DNA from: Ichthyophonus hoferi
Lineage: Eukaryota > Opisthokonta > Ichthyosporea > Ichthyophonida > Ichthyophonidae
Length of the DNA stretch: 61,512 nt
NCBI GenBank assembly: GCA_002751075.1
Contig: NAOQ01000160.1
Span: forward strand, 12,923 to 74,434
Direction: 5' to 3'
Below, piece after piece: positions 24,773 to 38,700 of the stretch. How positions within the stretch are numbered: position 1 is the stretch's first letter; each line of letters opens with the position of its first letter. The position numbers and the translations under genes are program-made. The notes beneath the pieces were generated by a model. It was not told the DNA's origin. It searched no databases and saw only the letters and a program-made list of their open reading frames with translations.

Positions 24773-27700
24773 ATGCCGTTTTCGCCGGACGCCCTCCAAC
24801 TATATGTGGAGCAAGTCGATAACACTAACCAAACCTTTGCAATATTAAGCCAAACTATAGACAAGATTCAAGATGAGGAATTAAAAGCGGATTTGCAATT
24901 ACATGTCACGACTTTGTTAGGTAACGTGGGTTATATGTTATAGTGCAGTGTTACAGTGAAAGGGAAGGAGCATGTACGTAGTGGTGATTTATGTCAAAAA
25001 AATTATATTGTTATATTTTCGTATAATATGATATATTATAACATAATAATAATATATATTAATTTAGATTAGCATGTATAGTATATGAAAGAGTACGTAC
25101 TGTTGTTAATGAATTATATATAGTTTAATTGTATATAGTTTAATTGTATATAGTTTAACTGTATATAGTTTAACTGTATATAGATTCACTCTAATAATAA
25201 TAGATGTAAGGTATTATATTGGACTGGGTTGTATAACATTCATATGACTTTTGATTGTTTTAAAATATTAACTACGCAATGTCATTATATTATGATGTGA
25301 CCTATTGTATTGCATTTAAAAGTGAATACATAGGGCATAATATGGTATAAATGGCATACAATCTTATATTGTAATACAATGTAAGGTATTGTGATATTAT
25401 CTTGCTGTATCTACTCTAAGTTAGTTGCTATATTACATTATATTTACTTTCTATGTTATATTATATATATATTATGATTTACTATACGGTACTACTTATA
25501 TACACCAATTTCTCTCATATCATAACTGTAATTTCAATATTTTACTAGTAAATCTTGATGCATCGTCATATATATTACTATATATAGTATTAATTTTATT
25601 GTGTTATTTTATTTTCTTTCTATTTACCCCCGTCTACCCTCCCCAAACGTATCATTGTAGATATTGCTTTAAATAGAGCCCGTTCCAATGCCCATGACGC
25701 AGATGTGAAACTGGTAAGTAATAATAGATCAAGTATCAAGTAGGTTAATACTATCACATAGCTCAGTGAAAAATTGTAATTTGCAAAAATTTATGGTTAT
25801 GTAACTTAAACTTCACCCTATTTTACGTAATCTAGCTTGTTATTTTTATTTCTAATTAACGAATATTTGTTTAATATTAAAATACTCAATAAACTATAAC
25901 GTTATTCACTGTAATATACTGGGTATACTGGGTATACTGGGCTATTATGTATTTTTAATTAAGTAACCAATCCATACTTATTATTAAAGTGATATAATAA
26001 ACTGTAGTACTATTAACTGTAATATACTGGGCTATTTTTCACTTTTGACTAATTAACAAAGAATTATTTAATATTAAAGTAATATAATATACTATAACAC
26101 TATGCACTGGAACATGAAACTAAACCTAGATAATTTGGTTTTTAATTTGTATTCAGTCAAACGATAACGAAATTATCACGGAAATGATTATCTAGTCCTA
26201 CTATTTCTCATATATATTATACTAGTACATATACCTATACATATATATGTAGCTCCAAATCTTAACTAACACAACACAACACATATATTGGTGTAATATC
26301 ACACGCTATCTAGATGGTCATTGGTTCGGATAATTGTGGGAAGAAAAATCTTGTACGCCGCTTCCTATTCGGTGAATTTTTTGACAATGATACAGAATCA
26401 GCATTTTGGAAATATAAAGATGGAAATGGTAAGCATGGATGTATGTATGTAGATAGGTATACTAGATGGTTGGTTCTATGATAATAGGTTAAATTTTAGT
26501 GTCTTATACTGGATTAATTTTATGACCCAGTATGACGTATTAACTAGTTATATAATTATCTATGTACTATTAGCTAATATATCTTACTAGGACTATATGG
26601 TTTTCATAGACATAAATATATTAGCCAATCATATGCATTGATATATTTTTAAAAACAAAATAGACTTAAATGTGAGAATGTTTTTAACAATTTTTGTAGT
26701 AAGCATGCATACTATATGCCTACATTTAACATACACTTTGCTTTTAAATTTCAAATTTGAGATTAATATATAATATTTTTTAAACAAGTTTTATTTATTT
26801 AATAAACCATTGTGTTTTTAGATACCCAATTGCATGCCACATTAACTGATGGCGATGAAATGATTAGATTGGCCATAATGATTCATGACTTGAATCCTAG
26901 TGCACAGGTATTATGTTATACTATGTTATATGGTATTATATTGTATTGTATTGTGTTGTATTGTGATATATTATATTATATTATATTATATTATATTATA
27001 TAGTGTTGTATTGTGTTATATTGTTTTGTATTGTATTGTATTGCAATGTATTTGATTATATTATATTATATTATAGCATTGTATAGTGTACTGTATTATA
27101 TTGCGTCGCATTTTATTATATTATAGTATATTAAATTGGATTGTATTTTATTACATTATATTATAATGTGGTATATTATTTTATACTAAATTACATTGTA
27201 TGTACATTATTGTACTATAACGTATACTCTTGGGTTTTTTTAATAATTTATATTTACATTTACACATATACATGTAATCATGACCTTTATTCAATCAAAA
27301 ATCAGAATATAGCCTGGGCTGATGCAGTATTTCTAGTGTACAGTGTGAACGATAAACTAAGGTAATTATGTATATGTTTATGTTTATGTATGTGTAGTAT
27401 ATATGTATATGTATATGTATAGGTATGGTATATATATGTTTGCATATACCCGGAGACCAGATTTGTGTAGAGTTCTATTTATAAAATAAAAACATACCTT
27501 TTACTTATATGACATTATAACCTAGCATATTATATGTCATTATTGTAAGATGTTCTATCTATCTGTTTGCTCTAATGATTCAGTATATTATTTTATTGGA
27601 CAATTACACGCTTAACACCCTATGAAGTAATTCCAGCCACATATTATCTCACTATTTATCTCTTCTTCTCTCATCCTTTCTCTTTCTCTTACACACACTC

Positions 27701-30700
27701 TCTCTCTTTCTTTTTCTTTTTTCTTTTTTCTTCTCTCTCTCTCTCTCTCTCTCTTTCTTTCTCTCTTTCTCTCATTTACACTCTCTCTTTTTTTTCTCTT
27801 TTTTTTTCTCTCTCTCTCTCTCTCTCTTTATTTTTATTTTCTTTCTCTCTTTCCCTTTTTCCCTGTTCTAGTTTTGACGCAGTGCCCATTCTATATCAAA
27901 AATTGCTACGTGATAGTCATGGGCTCGCCAATGTTATTCTAGTAGGAACGCAGGTAATTTGACATCGTACAATACATTATGTGTTTGTGTATTGGATGGT
28001 GTTATTATGTAATGTTATATATTATATTATGATTGGCTGTGGTATAGTATAGAGTAGTATAGAATAATATAGTGTAGTGCAATATAATCTAATATAATAT
28101 CATATAGAATAATATGGTATAGTATAGTATAATATGATATAATACAATATAGTGTAGTACAATATAACAGTAAAATAAAATAAAATACAGTAAAATACAA
28201 AAGAATGCACTACAATAGACCACCACACACCACAACATATGACAGGTACTATAAATTGCCATATATAACCTGATCGCACTAATCTACCTGTCCAATCCAG
28301 GAGGATGATGATGGCATCTTACCCCGCAAGATCTCTCTGATAGAAGGCAAACGATTGGCTTCTGATCTTAATATCAGTGTTCACTTAGAGGTTTCCGCAC
28401 GTACATCTAAAGATGAAATACGGAGTCTCTTTTTAAACGGTAAATATATATATATAATATAATACATACATACGTACATACATACGTACATACATACATA
28501 CGTACATATATATGTATATGTACCTACATGTAATACAATACAATACGCATACACATACACATAGCTATTATACATTTCGTCATATCTGCCTTTTATGTCT
28601 TTATTCTACTTTATGTTTAATTAATATGGAATTAATGTTTATTTCCATTCTTACAATTGGTTGCCGAAAATTTAATAATAGAGCAATTTCAAAGTGATTT
28701 TAATTATATTTAAACTAAAACATCTATACTATTGGTGTTAAAATAATAGGGTAAAAAAATTGATTGAATGTTCTTCCCGATATATATATATATATATAAT
28801 GTTTACATACTTCCATAAACATTCATTTATATCTATATATATATCGACATTTTTTATATGCATATGTATTTACGTTTGGAAATTTCGAGAAAAAAAATGA
28901 GAGTTTGTGTAAATTAAAGAAATATTGAATTTTCATGGAAAATCATATTTACGTATGGAAATTTGGGATGGGGTTCGACATTTGTGTTGGGGTTCTTTGG
29001 GAAATCAGATATTATTTTTTAGACATTGGGAGTCTGTTGGCTTCCAATGAAATATATTTATGCATTAATATTTTGCTTTTTTGAAAAATTAAAAATTTAG
29101 GGATTGATATAAAATTAAAAATTATTGAATTTTCATTGAAAACTCTATTTAACTTGCATATCTATTTATGTATCTATTTATAGATATATTTTTTCGTTTA
29201 TCTCTACACAATATAAATTATTAAATTTGTATATTTTGAATAAACTTAACTCAAGCTTTGCTTTAACTATAAAACTGGCCAATAGGAATTCGAACTGGCC
29301 GTCATGCACCTGAGCATAGATATGGCATACATGAGGAATTGTGCAAATATAATGCCTCTGTTAAAGAATTAGAGGTAGGTAATGATTGGCTTTATATATT
29401 ATATGTATATGGAAGATGCAATATAATGTAGTCAAATGTGTATTAAGTGTACCCCATTATCTCCTATCCTAACATATCTTATACAAACCAATCCTGCCAA
29501 TTCAACCATCTAACTAAAATTTAATATATGGCAGGACACCAATCATAATCAAGATCTGCAAGTTGTAGCCAAACCAGATCGGGGTATACCAATCAAACAG
29601 GGTTGGCTACGAGAGAGGGATTGGCATCGCTGGTATTGTGTAATACGATTGGGCGTATTGGAGTATTACCCTACTTTATCTGTAGGTTAAATTTTAATTT
29701 TTGTTCTTTGTTCTTTGTTATTATTGATGTAGGTTTAAGATTAATTCTCTATTGCTGGCGTAGGTTGGACTTTCAAAGTAGATCTATAGTTTGGCCAATA
29801 AGAGGCTGTATTAAAACGTGATGATCATGTTTAATAGTAGAGTTTACAAGTATTTTTTTAGAATGATTGGATGTTAGTGTGCGCTTTTTTAAAAAAAAAA
29901 GTTTTTTTAATTTGTCATTAAATAACGTTGGTGCTGGATGTACAAAGTAATTGCAATATTGTACAGAACTACATATATACAACACAGCATTTTTAAGCAA
30001 ACTATAATATATATCTATACCTACCCTGAGCCTAAGCCCTAATTGCCTGCACTTATCTGTTCTATTCCATGAACCCTATCCCTCTCCCTCTCCCTCTCCC
30101 TCTCCCCTACCTACAGGCATACATCAACAACACCGACTGCGCATCAATATCGCTCAAACGCTATTCAGTCAAATACGTCAAAGACTCACCCAATGAAAGC
30201 AAAGGGTCACTGTCTCTTACAACAACCACGTCCCTCCCTTCATCCCCTACGCATTCTTCCATTAATCTTGCTACAAATAAGCCTAGTCCTAGTTTATTCC
30301 CTGATTTGTTCTCTAAGATAGAGCCAAAAGAACAACACGACAATATCAACCGCAAAAAATCATTAGTATTACCAAATATGAGCTCCAGTTTTGATTTTAT
30401 GTACCATCACAACATCCCTAATATTCCCACTATTCAAAAAAACAGTCAAACTACAGTTACAGATTCAGCTAATATTAATACTATAACTAAATCGGAATTA
30501 CCATTAAAAATGCTATGCACAGGCCCTCCCAAGCCCGCCACTCGTTTTTTCCTTCCCCCACCACCTCGTTATAGACGACAAGCCCAAACCTCCGGTACCA
30601 ATGGGAGACTACCATCAAACTGTACTAATACTAACCCTACATTAGCTGATAATCCTGTCATAAAACCCAACAATGCTGCTGCGAATGTTGTTAGGAAAGA

Positions 30701-33700
30701 GAGTCTAGATAGTCAAGGTACTGTTAAGACAGCACCTCCTCCACCTTTACCCTATGCACTTATGTTCCCACGCTGCACTCCTCGTGCAGGTGTCAATTAT
30801 CCTGGACCACTTCGTCGTTCACGCAGACCTTTTATTATACCTAGGTACGACCTTACTACTAGGCCGCAAACCCCATCGCCAACCACACCTGTACGTATAA
30901 GAAAGTGTCTCACCAGTTCTCCTTCCCATATCTCAAGAAACAAATATAGGACACAGGCCAAGTATCGTAAGGGTTCCACGCTGAGAATGTCGAATACGTC
31001 CCTTGAACCTACTGATATTAGTTACCTACCGTGCAAAACCACCACTACATCTACTACCACTACCACCACTACTACTACTACTATCTCTGAACCACATTTC
31101 TTGTTCTCTCATTCACGCTCTTGTTCTCTACCTCGGAAAGATCTGGATCCGAACCCTACCTTACTCTCTAGCAATACAACTAATGATTTGGCTGGAAATA
31201 CACAGGTGTTGCCCATAATATATTTTTTTTGCTGTGCTATGTTAAGAGTGTATTGTAGTATAGTATATTATGTTATATTATGTTATGTTGTATTATACTA
31301 TATTATATTATATTATATAGTTATTATTTTATCTTTATTTGTTGTACTATTAGTTTATTTCGGTTTTAAAATTGCATTAAATCTTGGTTATACATACATA
31401 CATACATACAATGCCGTTTATACAATCAGCAATATTATTGGATGATCTTACTGTAATGGGCTTATAGACCCTATTGTAATTTAACGATTTATTTCGATTA
31501 GCTTTGCTAAATGTTTTAAACCTTTATATGTCGATAGATGGTTTTTGTTTTACCTGCCATTCAATAGCTATATAATATAGCATAGTATATTATAGTATAG
31601 TATAGTATAGTGTAGTATAGTATCGTATCGTATAAAGTACTATAGAATAATTATCCATATTTAACCTAAAATAATTTAATCTTAATTGTTCTACTGGTCA
31701 TTTCCATTATTTAAATGCATATTGAAATTTATTTACATATAGACTTTGGGATATTTGTGGGTTAGAATATATAGTAACTATAAATGTATTTTCGTAGTAT
31801 ATCTTACTATCACTACATTTTCACAATATGCTCTATCACTACAATTTCATAGTATATCACAGTATATTCTAACAAGCCATCTCTGTGCTGATAGGATAAC
31901 ATGGAGGTCAAGAAAATTGACTCTGATTCGTTGTATGATATGGAGGCATTTCTCAGTCTAGGACCAAAATCTGCACAACCGGAACAAACTACGGTACATA
32001 GCTGTGTGTGTATATAGAAACAGGGGTAGTGTAGGTATGTATGTATGTAAACAAAGCTAGAACTTCTATCTCAACAACACTCGTTAATTTATACCATTCT
32101 GAACACGTGATGCAGTGAGATGGAATTCAAATCAACCACCTAATGTATGTGTGTGGGTGTGGATATGCTTATATTTATGTGTATGTATATGTATATGTGT
32201 ACATATATTGTTTTATAGTGCACTATAGTAATTGTTTTCCTGTAGGTAGACTCCATGAAAAACAGGCCACGGCCTGTAACAATGGTATGTATAGGTTTAA
32301 TCTTTCAATCATTTTATATATATATAATTTTAAATATTTTTAACCTCACCTTAATAGCTAGTAATATTATCCCATTAAGATTTAAGTTCATTAGTCTAGG
32401 ACTGCACATTATTAAGCCATCCAATTGCTACGAAGTGTTATATTCTATATTTTATATTTTATAATTGATCACATCTTTCCATTATACTGTCATCATATAT
32501 ATGTTTTGTTAACTCGACAGGAAATATTTTTCTGCACTTCCTTTTAGCCAACTAATTTGATTTAAAAATTTTAATTTTTAATTTTTAATTTTTAATATTC
32601 CCGAGAGGATATATAAACCACACACATTGGTATTATAATGTCAAATACTAATTGGTCCCCTGCCAGCCAGCTGATTTTACTTTGAATTTTTAAGTTTAAC
32701 AATTTTTAAATATCCCAAGTTGGGATGACTAATAATTATTGGTGTTCTTGCAACCAACCAACCAATTTTAATTTTAATTTTATTAACCTATCAGGAAGGA
32801 AACGAGACCTTCCTTTCCAAGCGCCTAGGGACCTTTTGTCAGAATATAGGCAACACCATTGGTAAGCGGCCCGCATCCGTTACTGAACCAATCAAATTGC
32901 GAACTAGTTATAGCATGGATTCGATTCGAAGCACAATGACAATGAGTGGTGAATTGGAAATCGATAACGTTATATCCAATCATAACCTCGATGTGAGCAG
33001 TTTTGATATGAATGTAAGTAGCCTATTGGTTAGAGTAACTGAACATGATGATATGCAGCCTATTGTTAGTATTTTATTGGGTGCTTAAGTTTCTTTCCTT
33101 TCCTTTTCATCTACCCATTCATGGTATATTGTTATGTTTTTCACGGTTTTATTTCTATGTATTCCTACATATATTATACCCTATCCTATATAGCAGTCCC
33201 ACTAGAAAGTATTATTAAAATTTAGCATGTTTAAAATTGTGTTATATTGGAATTTAAAATCTACTTATACTATTATATCCTATTATATCCTATTCTCTTT
33301 TATATAATACAGTGTTTATATATAGTACGGTATATAGTAATGCATGCAGTAGGATATAGTAAGATATATTAAGGTGTAGTAGGATATAGTAAGGTGTAGT
33401 AAGATATAGTAAGGTGTAGTAAGATATAGTAAGATATAGTAAGGTGTAGTAGGATGTAGTAAGATATAGTAGGATATAGTAAGATATAGTAGGATATAGT
33501 AAGGTGTAGTAGGATATAGTAAGGTGTAGTAGGATATAGTAGGATGTAGTAAGATATAGTAAGATTTAGTAAGGCGCAGTAGGATGTAGTAAGATATAGT
33601 AGGATATAGTAAGGTGTAGTAGGATATAGTAAGATATAGTAGGATATAGTAAGGTGTAGTAGGATATAGTAGGATATAGTAAGGTGTAGTAGGATATAGT

Positions 33701-34127
33701 AAGATATAGCAAGGTGTAGTAGGATATCATAGGATATAGCAGGATGTAGTAGGATATAATCATATATATATTATAGTAAGGTATAGATTGTTATTTTCTT
33801 TGCCTAGCATACCTACTTACTATATATATACATCTTACATTTAGATTTTAATTTGTATATATATTACATTTCATCTATCTATATCTTTCTTGCTATCATT
33901 TTAAATATTTTTATCATTGTTTTTAGACCAAGAAACATGATCGCATTAAGATTTAGTTACATTGATCTATGATTGTACATAATTAAGTTGTCTAATTATC
34001 ATGAAGTTTTAAACTTTTAAATTTTATATCTGATCGCATCCTCCTATTATATTGATATTATAAATCTATATTCCTATATGGTTTATTTATGCAAACCTTA
34101 CACCAACATGGCCTACATATACATACA

Positions 34128-34163
<36 letters not shown>

Positions 34164-35687
34164 TATAGTCCTGGCTCAGGTGTGTGCCACCTAAAGGCAA
34201 AGAAGATACTATATCACAATATGACTATGAGAGCTTTCTGGCGCTTAATTCATTTTCTGATATATTGTCAGAGGTGGGTATGTTGATAGATAGATTGGTA
34301 ATGTTATGTTATGTTATCTTGTTATTCTTTTATAACCTATCTATATATCTACATATTGCTTTTTTACCCATTATATATAGTATTATATAACCCAACTGAT
34401 ATTTTAAAAAATTAAATAACTATTATTACAGGTCAGGGGTCTTTAGCACAAACACCACCCATAATAATACCTGACTATACTATGATTCTATGATTTTATT
34501 ATTCTATTTTTCCATTATACTGTTACCCTACCATACTATTCTACTATTACACTACTATACTACTATACTACTATATTATTACCCTAATAACCTGTGTGTG
34601 TATATGCATACATACGTGTTTGTAATATGTACATGTATGTGTATGTATAAACTATATTACCTTACTAACCTATTTTCCTACTGCCTTTCTAGAGCAACAG
34701 CAATTTGGTAAAGAACCTATCTTCTATAGTTTCACCCATAAAAGTAACTCAAATTAGCGAACCAGAATACAAACCTCCATCTAGTACATTATCAGCAGCT
34801 AAAAAAAGTCGTAATAATAGTATTGTAGATGCTATTCGGAATGATACCTTTCATTTGCGAGACAAAGAATCTAGGGTATGTATAATGCTATGCTACGTTA
34901 TATTATGTTGTATTATTATGGTGTAGAATGTATAATAGTGTATTGTATTGTATTATATTATATTATACTGTTTTGCTGTGTTTTGTTTTATTGTGTTGTA
35001 CCGTGTTAGATCATGTCGTTTTATTATATCTTATTATATGTGTACAGCACATACATACACACTAACATAATACAACACATACATACATGCATATATATAT
35101 ATACTAACATAATAATCACATATACACAATCAGAAAATCAAGGGTCTTGGTAGCTGCGATATCTTGTTTAATTTTGAATCTTTCTTACATCTTGATCCTG
35201 AGCATGTCAGATCAAAGGTACGTATTAAAATTAAAAGTGAAATTTATATAATTATAATAACTATTTGATTGCTACATAGTTCTACACTTCCGAATCGCAT
35301 GTTGGGTAGCAACCAATCAAGTGGAGTTTCATATGTGATGAGCATGTCAGATGGCATTAGAACTTGTGACATCATCGCCGGGGATTGACATATAATTTAT
35401 ATATCTTCCAAATTAATCCGGGTATATTATTGGCTACTTTATATTTAATATTAAAATTTTATCCAACTATTCATACACCACCTGATAGTACGAAATCAAG
35501 GAATGGTATCAAATTAACCTACCAATAGATTGCAGTTAAATGATATCAATCTAAAAATAGATGCCACAATCCTTGACAATACTTCACCCAAACATATATT
35601 GTACTATTTTGTTTTGTTTTGTTTCATTTTATTATGTTGTGTTTTCTATAGTTTATATGTCTGGTTATATATTATTATATATGCCCG

Positions 35688-35722
<35 letters not shown>

Positions 35723-38700
35723 ACATACTTATATACAGACATACTTATATAAACGTACACATAACAGGCTCTGGAAAACAATGTTTCAAGTCCCGATTTA
35801 CTATGTTCTGTTAATTCATTCTTATATCTTGACCCTGAAAAGGTCCAATCATCGGTAAGTATTAAAAATTAAAATTAAAATATATAATTATAGTATGATT
35901 GTTTGATTGCTGCATTATTCATTATTCGACACTTCTGAACTGCATATGGGGTAGCAATCTATCAAATTATTGATTATTGGATGACAGCTAATATTAATCT
36001 ATTATAATTATTGTTAATTTTTTATAATTAGTATTCCAATCAAGTGGAGTGGAGTGTCATGTGATTACCATTTCAGATGGCATTAGAACTTGTGACGTCA
36101 TTTCCTGGGAATGAGATACATAATCTATATATCTGCTAAATTGATCTAGGTATATTATTGGCTACTTTATATTTAACATTAAAATGTTATTACCTAATCA
36201 TACACCATCTGATAGGACGAAATTGTGGAATGGTACAAAATTATAGAATTAACTTGCCAAATATGGATACCACAATCTTTTACAGACAGTCACCCAAACA
36301 TATACTATATTGTTTTGTTTTGTTTTATTTTATTTTATTTTATTTTTATTGTGCTATATTGTTATATAATGTCGTGTTATTATGTTATATTTTGTATATA
36401 GTTTATTATATCCTATTATACATACATTTGTATTTATATATGTATATGCACATACACATACACCTACAGAGGGAGAGAGCGAAAGACGCGAATGGTAACC
36501 CATTATGTACTTACGAATCTTTCTTACAATTTAGTCCCAAAGATGTCCAATCACCACCGGTATGTATTAAAATTAAATTCTTAGTTTACATAACTATCAT
36601 ATGGCTGTTTCATTGGCGCATAATGTCACCTCTCTAACCCACATGTTGGGTAGCAAGCTATTAGGCAATTGGATGGCAGTTAATATTAATTGATTATACT
36701 TATTATTAATTAATTTTCTATCCAATGAAGTGGAGCGTCATAGGTGATTACTATTTCAGAAGATATTAAAACTTGTGACGTCTTTGCCAAAGATTAAAAT
36801 ATATAGTTTATATATTGGCCGAACTAATCTATGTTTATTATTGGCTACTTTATATAGCATTAAATTCTATCTACTTATCATACACTACCTAATAGTGTGA
36901 AATCACGATATGGTATAAAATTAACTTACCAATTAGATTACAGTTAAATGGTAATAATTTTAAAATAGATACCACAATCCTTTACAATTACTCACCCAAC
37001 CTATATTAGTTATATATATATATTATATCGTGTTTTAGAATGTCGTTTTGTTATGTTATATTTTATGTAGTTTATTATGATTTATTATATTTTATTATAT
37101 AGGCACGTCTATATATATAGTACACCCGCATACAGGAAACCATGCCTCAGAGACTACTGACTAACTATTTAATTTTGTTTGTTTCTTACAGCTTGATCCT
37201 GCAAATAACCAAACACCGGTGAGTATTAAAATTAAAATTAAAATTTATGTAATTATAATGACTGACTGTTATATAATCCTACACTTCTGACTCGCTTATT
37301 AAACAGGAAACAATCTGTAATTTTATAGCAGTTAAGATTTATGTATTATAATTATTATTATTCAAAACTTCGTGGTGGGAGGGAGGGGGTTATTTTTTAA
37401 ATAGGCTTTATGATTGAGTTGGGTATTATTAAAGTCTATGATTGGCCCCTAGCCTTACTATAATGACGTTCTTATCTCCGATGTTTGGGTAGTGAAATGT
37501 GAAATGTTTAGTTTTTAATCGCCAACCCATTACTAAAATTAATATTATTTTCAAATAGTCATTAATAATCAATGATTACATTAATTAATTAAATCGAACT
37601 AATTAGTATCAATATTGCAGTTGCTATTTGAGTTGAATCAGCCTCTACATGGCCCACCCGCTATACCTAATTAGTTGATAGCTGCTATGAAATGAATGTA
37701 TTTAATTTCCTAATTTAGAAACTTAGGCGGTGAAAAACAGAACTTCAAATTTTTCAGTTTTAAAAAACTTTCCACTCCCTTAATTATTTAATATAATTAT
37801 ATAATTAACACAGTCAATCAATGTGCTTCCTTTGCTCCAGAAGTCCGTCCATTTGACCCAATCAGATCCCAGCTCTATGGTTTTGCTAAAGACTTATCTG
37901 TCTAATTACCAAAACCAAAATGAATGGAATAATGAGATAGGTGGCTTGGAATTGGAGGAGACATCCATGCCTGACTCAGAGCTAATAAAAACTGAGAATG
38001 CTGATAAGGTGAAGGAAAATGATGGCAGATTGGATAATAAATTAAAGGCAAGTATAATATCCTATAGGAGAGGAGAAGAGAGTATAATATAATATAATAT
38101 AATATAATATAAGATGGTATAGTATAGTGTATTGTATGATGTTTTGGTATGTTGCATTTTATTGTTTTAATCTATTCTGTTACATTTCATTATGTTAAGT
38201 TTTTATACTAAATGGTACCCTATTACATACCTACTACTATCCTATATACAAATATATATATATACATACATATAAAAATATATCTATATCTAGGGATATA
38301 TGGATCGTATACGCAGCCCATTCCTGCCCAAAGCTGATCACCATGGCAACAAAGTAGACTTTAGAGGCAACAAAGAGGAGAGAGATAAAGATAGCACTCA
38401 CACTGGTAAATGCCATACACTGCACGAGGTAAAGAGTGCTAAAGGTAGATATAGACCTGGGGGCAGGAGAAGGTGGCAGTCTGCTGACTCAGCTAGGCCA
38501 TACATCCACGTTGCCTCTGATCCTGGCATAAAGTAACCACTTAACCCTATACTACACTACCATACACCATATAACTTTAAACTATACACTTGCTTGGCTT
38601 ATATATCTGTTTAGTAACCGACGTGTTTGTCTTTGTTTTAAAGAAAAAGTATTGATTTGATTGGTTTATATATCTCTCTACATTTATCTAATTATGTATT

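Noticed and set aside
30161-30979. Minus-strand frames inside the giant AGAP exon
   Set aside because: Shadows of the well-supported plus-strand exon.
37134-37191. Full-length fourth duplicate exon starting at 37134
   Set aside because: The phase-0 reading meets a stop before the donor; the shortened exon at 37192 keeps frame.
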